Of a DNA stretch of 64,000 bases, positions 26,301 to 38,360 are shown piece by piece. The stretch lies in NCBI RefSeq assembly GCF_902148855.1, contig NC_043972.1:36807996-36871995 (forward strand). The letters run 5' to 3'. The DNA comes from Sphaeramia orbicularis. Lineage: Eukaryota; Chordata; Actinopteri; Kurtiformes; Apogonidae. The translations under genes and the position numbers were made by a program. The stretch's first letter is position 1; the number at the start of each line of letters is the position of its first letter. The notes beneath the pieces are model-generated. The model ran no database searches, was not told the DNA's origin, and saw nothing but the letters and a program-made list of their open reading frames with translations.

Positions 26301-29300
26301 AAAGAAACAAGAAGAAAAGGAAATGGCTGATGGGATACAAAAAGAAAAAGAGGAGCTGCTAGAAAGACAAAGAAAAGAAAAGGAGAGATTAGACAGAGAA
26401 GAGAAAGAAAGAAAGGAAAGGGAACAAAAAGTGCAAGAAGAAACAGACAGACTAGAAATGGCAAAGAGCGCAGAAGAAGAACAAAAGAGGCTTGAAGAGG
26501 AGAGAAAGGGGCAAGAACACCAGGTGAGACTGGAAATGCAGGAGAAGGAAAGGTTGGAAAAACAAAAACTCAATGAATCCCATGAAAACAAAGATGATGC
26601 CATTTCTGAAGCACCTGACAGAGGTCGAAGAACAACCAGAAGAACAGCTGCTGTTTTGTCTACAACAGAGTCTCAACAAGAATCCTCTAATGCAACCAGT
26701 GAAGATTGTCCAGCCAGGAGAACTAGATCTCGCTCCAACTCTTCCAACTCAGTTAGCTCAGAGAGGTCTGCTTCCAGCGCTAACACCCAAAAGAGCAGAG
26801 GAAGAGGCAGAGGTAAAGGCCAAGGAATAACGAGGACCAGTGAGCTTTTACAGAAAACTACAGCTAGAAGCAGCAACAGGAGGAGGACTGTGGCTACAGA
26901 GCCATCTGCTCAGACAGGAAAAACAGAACGAGTCAGTAATGATATTCCTTCACTAGGAGTCCTCTCCAAGTCCAACTCCTCCAACTCCCTCAACTCTGAA
27001 ATTTCCAGCTGCAGCATGAACTCTCAGAGCAGAGGAAGAGGAGGCAGGCGACAAGGAAGAGGAAGGAAAACTGAGACTAAACCCGATTCTGTTCCTCCCA
27101 TCAGCAGTCACAGTGATCAGCAATTGGTCCCGGAAGTTACAGCCAGAGGTAGAAAGAGCAGGGCATCTGAGTTACCACCTAATCAAGATGAAATAACGAG
27201 GACAAATGCCCAGCAGCCTGGTACCACCACAAGGGGGCGAGGAAGAGCTAGTGTAAATCACTCTGAACCTATAGCTGCAGATGAGGAAAACCTGTCAAAT
27301 CCAGAGGAAGGATCTGTCAGTGATCCCTCATTTCTACGCCAAGGCAATGACAGGAGGAGAAAACAAAAAACTGAAACGTGTGAAACTGTAGAAACCCCCA
27401 AAGCACCTCCACTTTCTGATGGACACGATGCTGAGGAAAAAGGAAGAGGAAGAAAGAGAGATTTGGGGACTGATGCAGAGGAGGGTTCCAGCAGTAAAAC
27501 TTCTAGAGGAAAGATAAAAGTCCAAAAAACAGATGAGAAAACTGAGAAAAAAGTTGATACAACCACAGGTCATGCCAAAAAGAATGCAAATGAATCTGGA
27601 GAGGAAGTGGAAAGGAAAGAAGACAGCAAGAAAGTGGATGAGGAAGTTGATGAGAAGGAAGCCAGGGGTCGGCCATCGAGGGTCCAAAGTAAGAGAAAAG
27701 AGAAGCAGGAAGAAAGTGGGATGGACACAGATGCAGAGGTGCAGCAGGTGAGTACTTCATGGAAAATATGAATACATAGGATGTTTTGATTGAAGTACAT
27801 TACAGCTGAAACATTAATCAGATAAAATGGAAAGCTGTGCACTTTATCCAGGAGCTTGTTTGTATATTGTCAAAGACCCTAGTGCATTTCCGTCTGTGAC
27901 TCTACTTTTTCATTACAATGTACAAAAACACATCTGAGACCGTCTGTTAGGCCCTTAGCAACAAGAGTACTCTGATGGTCTGTGCATTGCCATTAACAGA
28001 TTAAATAAAGTGGTTTAGTGGTTGCACAGTCACTTTTGTTCTTGTTTTTCACTTGTCATTTCTTTTTCTCTTTTTTCATCTTTTTCCTTCTTATGTGTCT
28101 TCTCCGTCCATTAAACAGCCCCAGACACCACCCAGCAGTGTTTCCCGGAAGCGACAGTTAGCAACATTAGACTCCTCCCCGGTGGTGAAGACCCCTCGCT
28201 CTTCTTGTGCTTCTCCTGCGACCACTGGGCGATCAAGAGCTGCCAGTCAAGGCTTTAAGGTCTGTGTGTTTATGATATTTTTGCTCAGAAAGGATATTTG
28301 ATTGGTGTATTTTAAACACTGACACTTTGATCCATTCAGCATAGTTAATGTCCACCAAGGAGACTTCAATGTCATTCCCTCTTTAAGTTCTATATCTTCT
28401 GTCAGCTCTGCTTTGTGTTCTATTTAATAAGTACTTGAGGGTACTTTTTAAATGATGCACACATGCAAAAGGATGAATAAAACAATTAAAACTCTGCATG
28501 ATACAGCTCAATTTACTCATGTTAAAGGGAATAACATCAATCATGTTTTCCAAAATGTTTAACCCAGCTGGAGATGGATAATAAATTGTCAGCTAACATG
28601 GTTTTACAACCAACAAAGCAATAGTTTTGATCAGTCTGCCTAAAACCAGTGTGTGTGTGTGATTGTTACAGGTGCTGTTCACAGGGGTGGTGGACGATGC
28701 AGGGGAGAGGGTCTTATCCCGTTTAGGGGGTTGCATGGCGAAAACCGTGGCAGACATGAACTGTCTAGTGACAGATAAAGTACGCAGGACTGTCAAATTC
28801 CTGTGTGCTGTGGCTAAAGGAGTTCCCATTGTTACCACACAATGGCTGGAGAAGGTTTGTTGCATATCAGAGCAGCTCTAATTCCTGATAAATGAATGTG
28901 GTAGTACTACATGTGTACAGAGACAAACTTGAATCCAATCACTACTCAACTCCTCTCTTACTGTGTTTCAGAGTGGTAAAGCAGGGACCTTTCTGTCTCC
29001 CAGCGCTTATGTTGTGAAGGATCCGGAGCAGGAAAATAAGTTCAACTTCTGCCTGCAGGAGTCTCTGAGGATTGCCAGCAGTCAGCCTCTCTTCCTGGTA
29101 CTCGAGCTCTCTCATCTCAGTGTTTCTTATTTGTTATATTCTGAGTGAGACATTGACACTGTCAGTGTGGCATTTCCCGTGATGGATAACACAAAGGTGT
29201 TGGATAATCCATGAGAACAGGAAGTCACAGATAGTGAGTTATGCATTATTGTCAGCTTTAAACAAAAACCCAGAAACATTTTTCAGCTGTAAACATGGCT

Positions 29301-30074
29301 TCTTACTAAGTGCAGTACAAGAGCATGGTGTTTATTGTGTGCCATTACACTGTGGCTTTTACTGTTAATGTACTGATTATCTTTTATGGGTGCTTAATAG
29401 AAGGAAGCTTACAGTAATGTTTCCATTTCTGCAATGGTCATCCTAGTCTGTGCTGATTCGTCAGAGCTGCAAAAGGATAGTTTGATATCATATATAACGC
29501 TGATCGTCCCAAAATAAGGCAACACTATACATTTGTAATACCAAAATCCATTACAAAGAGCCCTTATATTGATTTTCTAAATACGAGCAGAGAAAATATA
29601 TTTGTTTGCATCTGTCTTACTGTGCCTTTTGTATTCCTTTCACTCCCTGTCTTTTAGGGATATGAGATCCATGTGACAAAGTCAGTGAAGCCAGAGCCAG
29701 TTCACATGAAAGATATTATTTCCTGCAGTGGAGCTACGTTTCTTCCCAAGATGCCCTCTTCTCATAAGGTATCAGCAAAACTTAAGACCCTCTCAGTGTT
29801 ATCTCACATACAGTACATTGACATTGGATTGTTCTGAGTTACATGACAGCCCTCACTTCTTCTCTCCCAGCCCCAAACTGTAGTGGTTTCCTGCGAGGAG
29901 GACTGGCCTCTGTGTGGTCCGGCTGTCACGGTGTCTATCCCAGTTGTCACGGCTGAGTTCATTCTCACTGGGATCCTGCAGCAGAAAGTGGACTTTGAGA
30001 CCCATAAGCTCTCTGGCCCTGCAGCTACTCTGCAACCTGCAGGAGGGAGAGGGAGGGGCCGAAAGAAGACCTAA
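20303..30074 (+). CDS. mdc1: Mediator of DNA damage checkpoint protein 1 (MDC1), ~2211 aa
   Basis: MDC1 is a nuclear scaffold that binds phosphorylated H2AX at double-strand breaks and recruits ATM, NBS1 and RNF8. Coding exons: 20303-20426, 20545-21144, 21232-21310, 21625-22871, 23798-23854, 23983-27747, 28119-28259, 28672-28854, 28972-29097, 29658-29768 and 29871-30074. The N-terminus MDATQ keeps the ATM target Thr4-Gln5. An FHA domain follows at residues 42-135 (LGR at 52-54, SVSKQH, HGSLNG). Exon 4 has CK2-type SDTD repeats that bind NBS1. Three TQxF motifs for RNF8 lie at 23815, 24057 and 24246. Then come ~45-residue acidic/basic repeats, a long charged helix, Arg-Gly-rich blocks and tandem BRCT domains at the C-terminus (LFTGVVDDAG; RRTVKFLCAV). 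The H2AX-binding Thr, Arg and Lys are present. A one-base frame change is needed in the A8 run at 26296-26303. Confidence 0.93.
21937..22780 (+). repeat. mdc1: SDTD repeat cluster of MDC1 (NBS1-binding type)
   Basis: The segment carries about seven copies of an acidic motif such as DSDTDVEEEEE, DSDTDVDEDGG, DSDTDVDDDG, DSDTDVDEDEE and DSDTDDEG. A degenerate copy, NSDMDVEDRE, closes the series. In vertebrate MDC1, doubly phosphorylated SDT motifs made by CK2 bind the FHA-BRCT region of NBS1. The copy number is similar to the mammalian protein. The function here is inferred from that family knowledge. Confidence 0.85.
24690..25900 (+). repeat. mdc1: ~45-residue tandem repeats in MDC1 central region
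   Basis: About seven imperfect units run in tandem. Each has AETQPMCIS, an acidic casein-kinase-like patch (EESDDEDS), a short basic block (RKRKAKQL) and EEETQ. Units diverge by point changes and small indels, and two long ones share KAKPLQHKDEDTQ. They occupy the place of the Pro-Ser-Thr repeats of mammalian MDC1 but do not resemble them. Each unit contributes two TQ dipeptides, potential ATM/ATR targets. Confidence 0.85.
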
Positions 30075-31340
30075 ACCTTCACACAGACACCTGCATCACT
30101 GGAGCTTGTCTTATCACCTGTAGATTCTCTTTAAAATCAGAGACCCGAGTTAACACTAGTGAGCCACCTGATCTTCTGTATGAAAGATCTGAAGAATGTA
30201 TCAGTTTGAAGCGAACATATTTGCTGTGTTTACTTGTATGCTTGGGTTTTGGATGCACACTGATAGCGCCGGTGGAATGTTTTACTATGTTAATGTCAAA
30301 TGTTTGAAGCTAATTTCCACATGTTTATGTGTAGCATCCTGTTTTGCAAAAGTGCTTAAAAGAAACGGAATATGAGCGGTACATTCAGGAGAGATACAGG
30401 GTAAAAATGTGTCTTGAATTTCCCAATGTGCTCTCACTATAGTCCTCTCTGAACTCTGTTTTTGCCTTTTAGTTGTTACAAAATGTGTATTTCAAAACTA
30501 CAGAAACTACAAGTTATGTTGCTGCTAACTATTAACTGTCCTTAGCTGCCCATGCCACATCCATGTCCACACCACCTTCTCTTCCATCACAGGCTGTTTC
30601 TAATTGCAGATAATCTCTGTATTTTATATCTTCTCTTTCTGTAAATGCTTCGGACAACCAAGATTGAAGAGGGAGATGGTATAAATCATGTGTGGCAGGG
30701 ATGTGTAACCAAAAGGATGTCTTTTAAAATCTATCAGCTTCCTTGGCCAGTGGATGAGAGAGCTTCCTGTTCTGATGAGAAGTGCATAGTAATCATGAAC
30801 CTGTTGTTCCTGTATCTCCATTAACCACCACCTACTCCATTAATGCTTCAACCAATCCTATTATCTCCAGGGATGAGAGACATGATGTAGGCACCTGAAT
30901 GCTGATGCTGCTTCTACATTAGTGGTAGAGTGTTTGTCCTTGACATCAGTTATCTTGTGTGCTCCTCCTTTTGCATACAACCTTCATGATATGTTCCCAT
31001 GTCAAACAGTCTGCTGTCCAGGATTTACAGTCGGTCCTTTTCCTGACCCACTGTGAATCTGTATCAGTGCTCTTTTAAAAACTTGACACCATAGATTGTA
31101 ACTTTGAATTTTAGAACTGTTAAATAGCTATAATCTTAACACCAAATTTGTGTTTGAACAAGATTGTAGAATGTGATGTGCCTGATTTATTGTTGAAAAC
31201 ATGTAATCTTTTCTATACTTGTAAACATGTATTTACATATGCAACCGCCAACTTTTGCATTTTGGTGATTCAGTGCTATGTATCACTTATGATGCTGACC
31301 TGATGTGGTTTTGTAATAAATGCCAACTTTAATTTGCATT
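30075..31340 (+). other. mdc1: mdc1 3' UTR
   Basis: About 1.25 kb of non-coding sequence follows the stop codon. AATAAA at 31315-31320 is the first strong polyadenylation signal and is preceded by an AT-rich stretch. I found no other gene in it. Confidence 0.6.
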
Positions 31341-31817
31341 TAAGTGTGGAAAAAAGTTCATTGGTAGTTCACTGGTGTCATATTCTACTTAACTTTCAGC
31401 CTCAAGTCAATCAGTGTTTTTACAGTCATCGTTCTTCACTTTGAAACCTCTTCAGAAGTAGTGATACGCTGGAGTCAGCTTACATACATCACAATTGAGT
31501 CATTTGTTTTTGCAGGGGATATATTCCCCATATGAGCCTCTCTGCTTCCCATAGTGTGTATTTTAAGTTTCAGCTCAAAATACCTCACAGATCATACTCT
31601 GTGTAATGTCTGTCTACATATGGTTTTCAGTCCTTCTCCATGCAGGCTGTGTCTGTTGTGTTAAATGTTAGGGATCTGCTGCTGATCATCCCCCTTTCCA
31701 GTCAGAGTTTTGAATACCGTTGTACAGACACCTTGCTAGGTCATGGCAGGGATCTACACACATATTTGAAGATTCTGCCACTGTCACACCTACTTAGAAC
31801 ATGTACAGAGAAGGAAA
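31341..31817. other. Intergenic, no recognised feature
   Basis: Spacer between the mdc1 3' end and a SINE-like repeat. I saw no coding exon or clear motif. Confidence 0.45.
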
Positions 31818-32957
31818 GGCAGCACGATGGTGCAGTTGTTAGTCTGGCACCTCCCAGCAAGAAGGTCCTGGGTTTGTCCAGCTGGGGTCTTTCTGTGTGG
31901 AGTTTAGATGTTTTTGTCATGTCTCTCTAGGTCAGGGGTGTCAAACTCATTTTGGTTTAGGAGCCATATTTAGCCCAATTTGATCTCAAGCGGGCCATAC
32001 CAGTAAAATAATGACTTAATAACCTATAAATAATGACAAATCCAAGTTTTTCTTTTTGTTTTAGTACAAAAAACCCCAATTAAATTATGAAAATATTTAC
32101 ATTTTACAAAAAATATGTGAACAACCTGAAAAAACAGAAATTTCATATAAAAAATTAATGCAATTTTAACAATATTAGGTCTTGACTTATTATTTATACA
32201 TGTACATTACACAGTAATACATAAACATTTGGTAACAGGCAGAATGTTGTTAAAATTTTGGAGTTTGGAACTAAAATTTGAACAATTTCTACAATATTAC
32301 ATCTCTTATTAACACAACTACAGATCACAGTGGATCCATAAATGCACAAAACATTTAGTAACAGGCAGAATATTGTTAAAATTGCACATTTTGGGTTGTT
32401 CATCTTTGTTTTTATTTATGTATTTATTTGCATTTTACTTTGAAAGAATAGTTTTGTAAATGTAAGTATTTTCATAGTGTAATGTTATTTTTTTCACTTA
32501 AATTTTTTCCACATAATTTTTCACAAAGAAAATTTGTTGTCATTATTTATGGGTTATTGTGTTGTTATTTTTACTGTAGCTCACATTGGTCTGTATGTGG
32601 AACCTGAAATAAAATGATTTTGACAAGCTTGACTGTTCAGGTTAATTTTTGCAGTTTCATCCTGCGGGCCGGAATGGAACCTTTGGCGGGCCAGATTTGG
32701 CCCCCGGGCCGCACGTTTGACACCTGTGCTCTAGGTACTTCAGCTTCTTCCCACCATCCAGAGACATGCACTGTGATAGGTTAAATAGTCAATCTAAATA
32801 TAGCTGTAGGTGTGAATATGAGAGTGTTTGTGTATGTCTGGGCTGTTACGAACTGGTGACCCTGCCTTCATTCAGGGGTAGCTTGGATAAGTTCCAGCAC
32901 CCCCATGACTCTCACAAGGGTTAAGCAGGTCAGAAAATGAATGAATGCATGAACGAC
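31818..32957 (+). mobile_element. tRNA-SINE-like repeat split by a hAT insertion
   Basis: The left part (GGCAGCACGATGGTGCAGTT, then AGCAAGAAGGTCCTGGGTTT) resembles a common fish repeat with tRNA-like A and B boxes. It resumes after the insertion at 32737 (TACTTCAGCTTCTTCCCACC) and ends GATAAGTTCCAGC with a tail of ATGAATGAATG units. Together the two parts form about 340 bp. The B box is degenerate. The element class is inferred from these blocks, so a library match is needed. Confidence 0.6.
31933..32728. mobile_element. Non-autonomous hAT element with 8-bp target duplication
   Basis: The ends are CAGGGGTGTCAAACTCATTT on the left and GCACGTTTGACACCTGTG on the right, forming inverted repeats. 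They are flanked by identical CTCTAGGT at 31925-31932 and 32729-32736. The interior near the ends carries GCGGGCC and GGCCCCCGGGCCGC blocks typical of this group of hAT repeats. There is no transposase frame. It is inserted inside a SINE-like element. Confidence 0.92.
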
Positions 32958-33526
32958 GAAAACTTATTGCGCATCAAAAAAAAATCCAACAGCACTTATT
33001 TAGTGTAATAAGCTAGACTTAGATGTTTTAGTTTGCAGCCTTCATCAAAGTCAGCCCAGGGCATTTGGGTGGTCCTGATGGATTCTGGGGAACTGGCTGT
33101 ATTTTTGGTATTTGACAACCAGATCTGCTTTTTGATAGAAAAATTAATGAAGAACAAACTTTGCTGTTAAAACAGTGTTCTTTAATTACAGCAAATTTGA
33201 TGTATTCCTTTCCTTCCTTCAGTCTGACTCATTTAATGGACTGGTCTTTGTAAGTCCATGTAGTAGCCAGTGTCTGCCTTGTGTTGATAGATAATCATAT
33301 TGCATTAAAGCCTCTTTGTGGTTTAGATACACCCCTTTCATCTGAACACATAATAAATCACCTTTGTGAGTCATTTCTGGGCTCTACTGGGTTCCATCCA
33401 TCTCTCTGCTGTCTCAGCATCCTCAGTTGGATTGGATGCCTGTCTAACATCTCCTAATAAATGAACCTCAGACCCCTCCTCTCCCCACCTTGCTGTCAGA
33501 TGACCGTAGGTGTGTGTGGTTTTTTT

Positions 33527-33550
<24 letters not shown>
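32958..33550. other. Intergenic, no recognised feature
   Basis: Spacer ending in two poly-T runs at 33519-33550, just upstream of a probable promoter. No exon was recognised. Confidence 0.45.
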
Positions 33551-33558
<8 letters not shown>

Positions 33559-33589
33559 GGCTAAGAGTGGCCGGTGTTTCCCGATATGA

Positions 33590-33797
33590 GTCGAGTGGTT
33601 CCGAGAGTGAGCAGAGCCCGACATATTCTGAACATCTTCCAAATGTTGAGCCCGAGTCGTGAAGTGCTGCTCTTGAGGGGGGAGAGGTTGAAAGGGAGGG
33701 AGACGACGACGACAGAGGAGAAACACGCACTGTTCACACGCATTTCCACCTCGGAGAGCATCCCTGCATCTCCGCAGCTCCAAGCGGCCGGTTAAAG
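33590..33797 (+). promoter_or_regulatory. Probable 5' untranslated exon of the Ig-like gene
   Basis: A CpG-richer stretch (GACGACGACGACAG, AGCGGCCGG) ends with a strong donor, AAAG then GTAGGT, at 33797/33798. The next acceptor in the right place is TTATTCTAG at 38340, followed directly by the exon with the Ig-like gene's start codon. The exon boundary is therefore likely, but its 5' limit and the promoter are inferred. Confidence 0.5.
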
Positions 33798-35403
33798 GTA
33801 GGTGAGCAGCTGAGCACCGGTATTTTTATCCCCTACCCTCACATCCATGTGCGGATGCATGTCCTAAATGTGACTGGTGCACGACGGGTTAAATTCTGCA
33901 GTTTTTTGGTTTGATGCGCTTATCGGCTATCCTGGCCCCGGAGGTGACAGAACAGAGAGGAGTTATGAGGTTTATTATTAACAACACATCCGACTGTTAT
34001 TAGAAGGTGTGTAATATATTCTATCTCTCCTGGTTTACTGTCTGAGCTGTCAAGACATGGAATTACCTCACTGGATATTTTAGGCTTATTTTTTCTACAA
34101 TTGAAGTGATTTTTTCACCTGCAACGACCACGCCACAGTGTGAGTTAACATGTTTAATGGAAACAGACATAGCCTATAGAATTATAGGGAGGAATAATGG
34201 AAGTGAAGATGGGGATGTAAAAAATGTAGAAATGCCACATGATTTGGCTCTTTCAAAGGTCTTATTAATACAACCTGAAAAAACTATGTTTTATGTAACT
34301 GGTATTATTTGCCTATAGGGAATTTAAATTTCTGCTTCATTTTCCGTCATCTGTATCCAAGTTTTGTGATCCCCTTCCTTCTGCACTGTTAATAGCTTAA
34401 TAAGGTCCATTATCTTAGAGGGTGCTCTCTCCTCCTGCTCTCCGACTGTGTTGCCTCCACCTGCAGTATCCTGAGCTGCATCTGTTACCACCTCATCCAG
34501 CTCCAGTCTGCATGATTATCTCATCTTTACCATGACCAAATTATACATTTTTCTGTGTTCACCTCACCCTCTTGAGTTGGTGTTTCAATACATGGCACAT
34601 ATACTGGAACACCAAACCCCCCGCTCCCCAACTCCTCCCTCATGCTCATTGATTTTAATGAATCTGACAGGTGCAAGCAATATGGTGGAAACCTGTCTTG
34701 CCCTTTAGCTCATTGCAGCCAGCATTGGAGGGAAATTGGAATTGATTTTAAAAAAAAAAAAGGAAATAAAATGATTCTTGTTATCACTGGGAGAAACATT
34801 TACCATTTTGTGTTTGCTCCTGTCTAGACAAGATTTTCTGGTTGGTTGAGTTTTCCCTTGCATCCTTGTCTGCTGTGATGATGTGAAGCACATGATAATT
34901 TCTAGTGATGGAAATCAGGGTGAAAAGCCCAGTGGTGTTTTTTTCTTGTTTGTTTTAAGTCTGTACCCCTAAAGTAAACACTTTCACATGTGTGCCTCTT
35001 GGTGCAGCACTCAATTTTTTTTTTTTTTTAGATGCATCATGATTTATACATGTTTAGTGCTGTGAGAAAAGGGTACAATATGTGCAACCATGTGTGTGTG
35101 CATCTGTTATGTATGTCTCAGCACACATTTCCCTTCCAAAATGCCTTTTCATCTTCACCTCATGTAATTTCATTTCACCTCAGCACTAAAGAAAAAGGGA
35201 AAGTGAAAATGCAAGAGAAATGATGACGGTAAAGGCACAGACGAAGCTTTGTTGACTCCCCACATCTGCAGCCACTGAAGGCATTTCCGCCTCTTTAAAG
35301 CACTGGACAAAGACTTGTCTGTCCTTCCAGTAAACGGGGAGTTCAGAGTTAGAAAGAACACAGACACAGGCTTTGATTCCAGAGTGGGATGCACTAGCTT
35401 GAA

Positions 35404-35615
35404 TTATATAAGATAAGGAGGAGGAGAGGATGAAAGAGACATGATAAAAAGAGAGCGAGATACAGAGAGGGACAAAAGGAAAGAAAAAAGGGAAATGAGA
35501 GAGATGCCCAGAGATAGAGTTGAGGACTGAGGATGAGAGGAATCATACAGAGAAGATGAAAAATGGTGGAGAGAAAGTGAGAGATAATCTGTAGCTGTCA
35601 GACACAGATATGGAT

Positions 35616-35662
<47 letters not shown>

Positions 35663-35850
35663 ACAGTACAGAGAGGAAAAGTAGACATGAACAAGGGTGT
35701 AATAAAAGGAAGAAGAAACACTTCAAGATGTGAGAATGATTACAGAAAAATAACAGCAACAAGGGAAAAAAGACCACTGAATCCAGTGAGGTAGAAGGAG
35801 TGCAGTGAAGGGAGAGAGAGTTAAAGAAGGACAGCAGCAGATGGCAAATT
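35404..35850 (+). repeat. Purine-rich tract with long poly-A run
   Basis: About 450 bases of mostly A and G (GGAGGAGGAGAGG, GAGAGAGCGAGATAC) are interrupted by an uninterrupted A run at about 35621-35658. The complementary strand gives a spurious poly-Phe frame. It is simple-sequence DNA, not a gene. Confidence 0.8.
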
Positions 35851-36767
35851 TGTCTATGTCCGGCTGCTCATGTTTTATAGCCCAAAGGAAACTGTGTGAC
35901 TAAGCTTATATGTGATTTAGCATTTTTTCATGGTCTTGCATGTTTCTGTTCTGTGAGGTGCATGTTATGGAGTTGTTCTATCATCTTAAAATGCATAAAA
36001 ATGACACTGAAATGGGGAAGATTTTGGATTATTTGCGTCATAGATCCTTCTTAGAAACATCAGATTGGCTGTAGTTACTCCAAGAGGCCTACTGCTGTGA
36101 CAAACAGATGGACGCAGTTTATTCACCTTCTTTCCTCACAGCCGAACGCTGCTGTATTTTAGTAATTAAATGCTGCCAGCTAGGAGTCTCAATAGTCATT
36201 TTTTGTGTATTTTTCATGTTGTAAAGTTGAAAAGTTAGCATACAATGCGGTGGCCTCAAAAGATAGTTCAGTCCTAAGTAGGAAAAAGTTCCTGAAAGAA
36301 GATCGCAATAATAAAATTACAGTGTAATTTTAGATGGATGTCTAGAGCAAAGGACATGAAGGGTTTGTCGGCAAAGAGACACTGCACTGTGTGATGCAGC
36401 TCCCATATTTTGTTTCAAATACAATAAAATCAGTGGGCTTTTAGGCTCTTTGCCTGGACTGTGGTGCGAGGATGTGGCAGGCAGTATAGGGCTGTCTGAA
36501 ACACTTTGTCAAATTGACAATGTGAAATGTTAATTATCCTTGTTTAACTGTGAGGGACAATGGTATCACTGCTTTATTTATGTTACATACCCTGTATAAT
36601 AAAAACAACACAGACTCATGGCAGACAAACAGACATGTCTCAGAGATTACCTCGAAGCATAGATGGCTTGGTGTTTTATTTCTTGTTCTAGGAATGGAAG
36701 GCGCTACTACGTCTGCCATGTTACAATAAGACACTTGAATCTTTACTGCATGTTTATTAGCTGCTGC

Positions 36768-37703
36768 AAAGTGTGACTGTGAGCACTGCAGGTGTTCCCT
36801 CCCAGTTCCCTCTTGAGCTTTGTAAATGAAAACTGCAGCAAAATCTCTTTTGCACAAATCTCTTGATGTGTTGCCTCAAATAAACCACAGTGTAACAGGC
36901 AGAAGTTTGCATCCTTAAAATATAATCCCCTCTCAGAAAATGTTAGGAGCTCCTCTTGTTGTTTGCCCTCTTGGCCTTCTCACTCATAAAATTTCTTGTT
37001 GGAAACTCACCCAAGTCATTGCTCAAATCACTGCTATTTAAATTATCTTTAGATTTAAGACGGTTTAAATTCAGGCAGATAATCATAGGTCAAGTAAAAC
37101 CAGGAATTACACATATCCCAACATTTTATAGAGTAGTGTTTCTATAAGGCCCAGTTGCATTTTTGGAGCAAGTTCGCCTCATGAGTCAGCTCATAGATCA
37201 GAGTTTGGGATCATTAAGTCACAGTGACACTCAAGTAGGCTTTCTGAACAGAAGTTGCACCATAGGCTTTTTTTTTATCTGAAATGGCAGGTAAATTGAA
37301 TTACAGAGACTGCCAGATCCACTGCAGATACTGTCTCTTCAAGAAGATTTTTTTTTTCTTTTTCAGATTTTTTTCATGTGATTAGATAGGCTAATTGAAT
37401 CCTCAGCAAGTAAAGTACATATACAAAATAGAACACAACCAAAAGAGATAAAGTTGTAAGTGCCTCAGAGATATGTTCATTCACAAAGCAGTGTTAACAT
37501 GTTCATACAAATATTATGTTGTTGTGGATGCATTCAGTTTAAGGATATTTTTTGTACATAGATAACCTTGATTCCATGCTATTTAGATACTGCAGTGTGT
37601 GAGAGTGAACACTGCAGGTGTTTCCTCCTGGTCCTCTCCTGGGCCTGTAGAATGAAAAACACAGGAGAGTGTCTTTTGCTCAGACCCCTTGATGTGCGGC
37701 CTC
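36768..37703. repeat. Duplicated ~110-bp block within an intron
   Basis: GTGTGACTGTGAGCACTGCA at 36770 and GTGTGAGAGTGAACACTGCA at 37598 start two blocks of about 110 bp. They share GGTGTTCCCTCC / GGTGTTTCCTCC, TGAAAACTGCAG / TGAAAAACACAG and CTCTTGATGTGTTGCCTC / CCTTGATGTGCGGCCTC. They are direct repeats about 830 bp apart with roughly 70% identity by eye. No transposon end is evident. Confidence 0.6.
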
Positions 37704-38360
37704 TGATGTCTCAGCACAGAAGAAAGCTGTTCACATCATCAGTGTAGTGTATAGGTGGATCTGTTTCTTTAAGTGGAATCACTCTGCTAGTCACTAGTTT
37801 TCCCTATAGGTGATCTGCCATACCATTAATATTTTGAGTAACTTTTTGTTAAGTAAAGTCAGTGAGAAATCATGAATGAACTTATTATTGTTGTTGCAAA
37901 AACACACAATCAGTATTCTCTTTCAGCCACAATTAATCTGGATTCTTCTCAGATATCTTCATGAAACCTTGTGAATTTTATGTGTTCCACTTTCTCCACT
38001 TGATTCTAGACTTTTCACATTTAAAACTCAGTTCAGCAAAACAAGATTACTATTAATTTTAATTTTGTGCTTTATTCCAAATCTGAAATAATAGAATTGT
38101 TTGTAGAAGTAAGTAGAAATTATCTGATTTTTCACCCATTTATTAACAAAAATCATACCTTCATCTACATTTCTTCTTTACTCATAGCTTCAGGCTGATG
38201 CCCTTCCAATTATGGGTTACTACTCTAGGAAAAGGCAAACACAAAATCAGCCAATGAAAAATCTGTACTGAAACATACACCAATATGTAGATAATATATA
38301 ACATGTGTCACCATCTGTCACCATCTTCATTTTATTCTAGACAGAAAAGAATCAGCCAAG

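Larger units (their letters stand above)
33798..38340 (+). other. First intron of the Ig-like gene
   Basis: A 4.5-kb intron by the exon model. It has a purine-rich tract with an A43 run at 35404-35850, several poly-T runs and a duplicated block at 36768-36880 and 37596-37703. I found no coding exon. Short open frames show low-complexity composition only. Confidence 0.5.

Noticed and set aside
26257-27771. A 504-codon open frame starting within the mdc1 exon as a separate gene
   Set aside because: It has no promoter or acceptor of its own, its composition continues the mdc1 charged region, and its end joins the BRCT exons in phase.
33371-33795. Several overlapping short frames on both strands near the Ig-like gene's first exon
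   Set aside because: They reflect a CpG-richer leader exon and a poly-T run; none has protein features or fits the exon model.
35404-35721. Minus-strand frame with a poly-Phe run
   Set aside because: Produced by the purine-rich tract and A-run; simple sequence in an intron.
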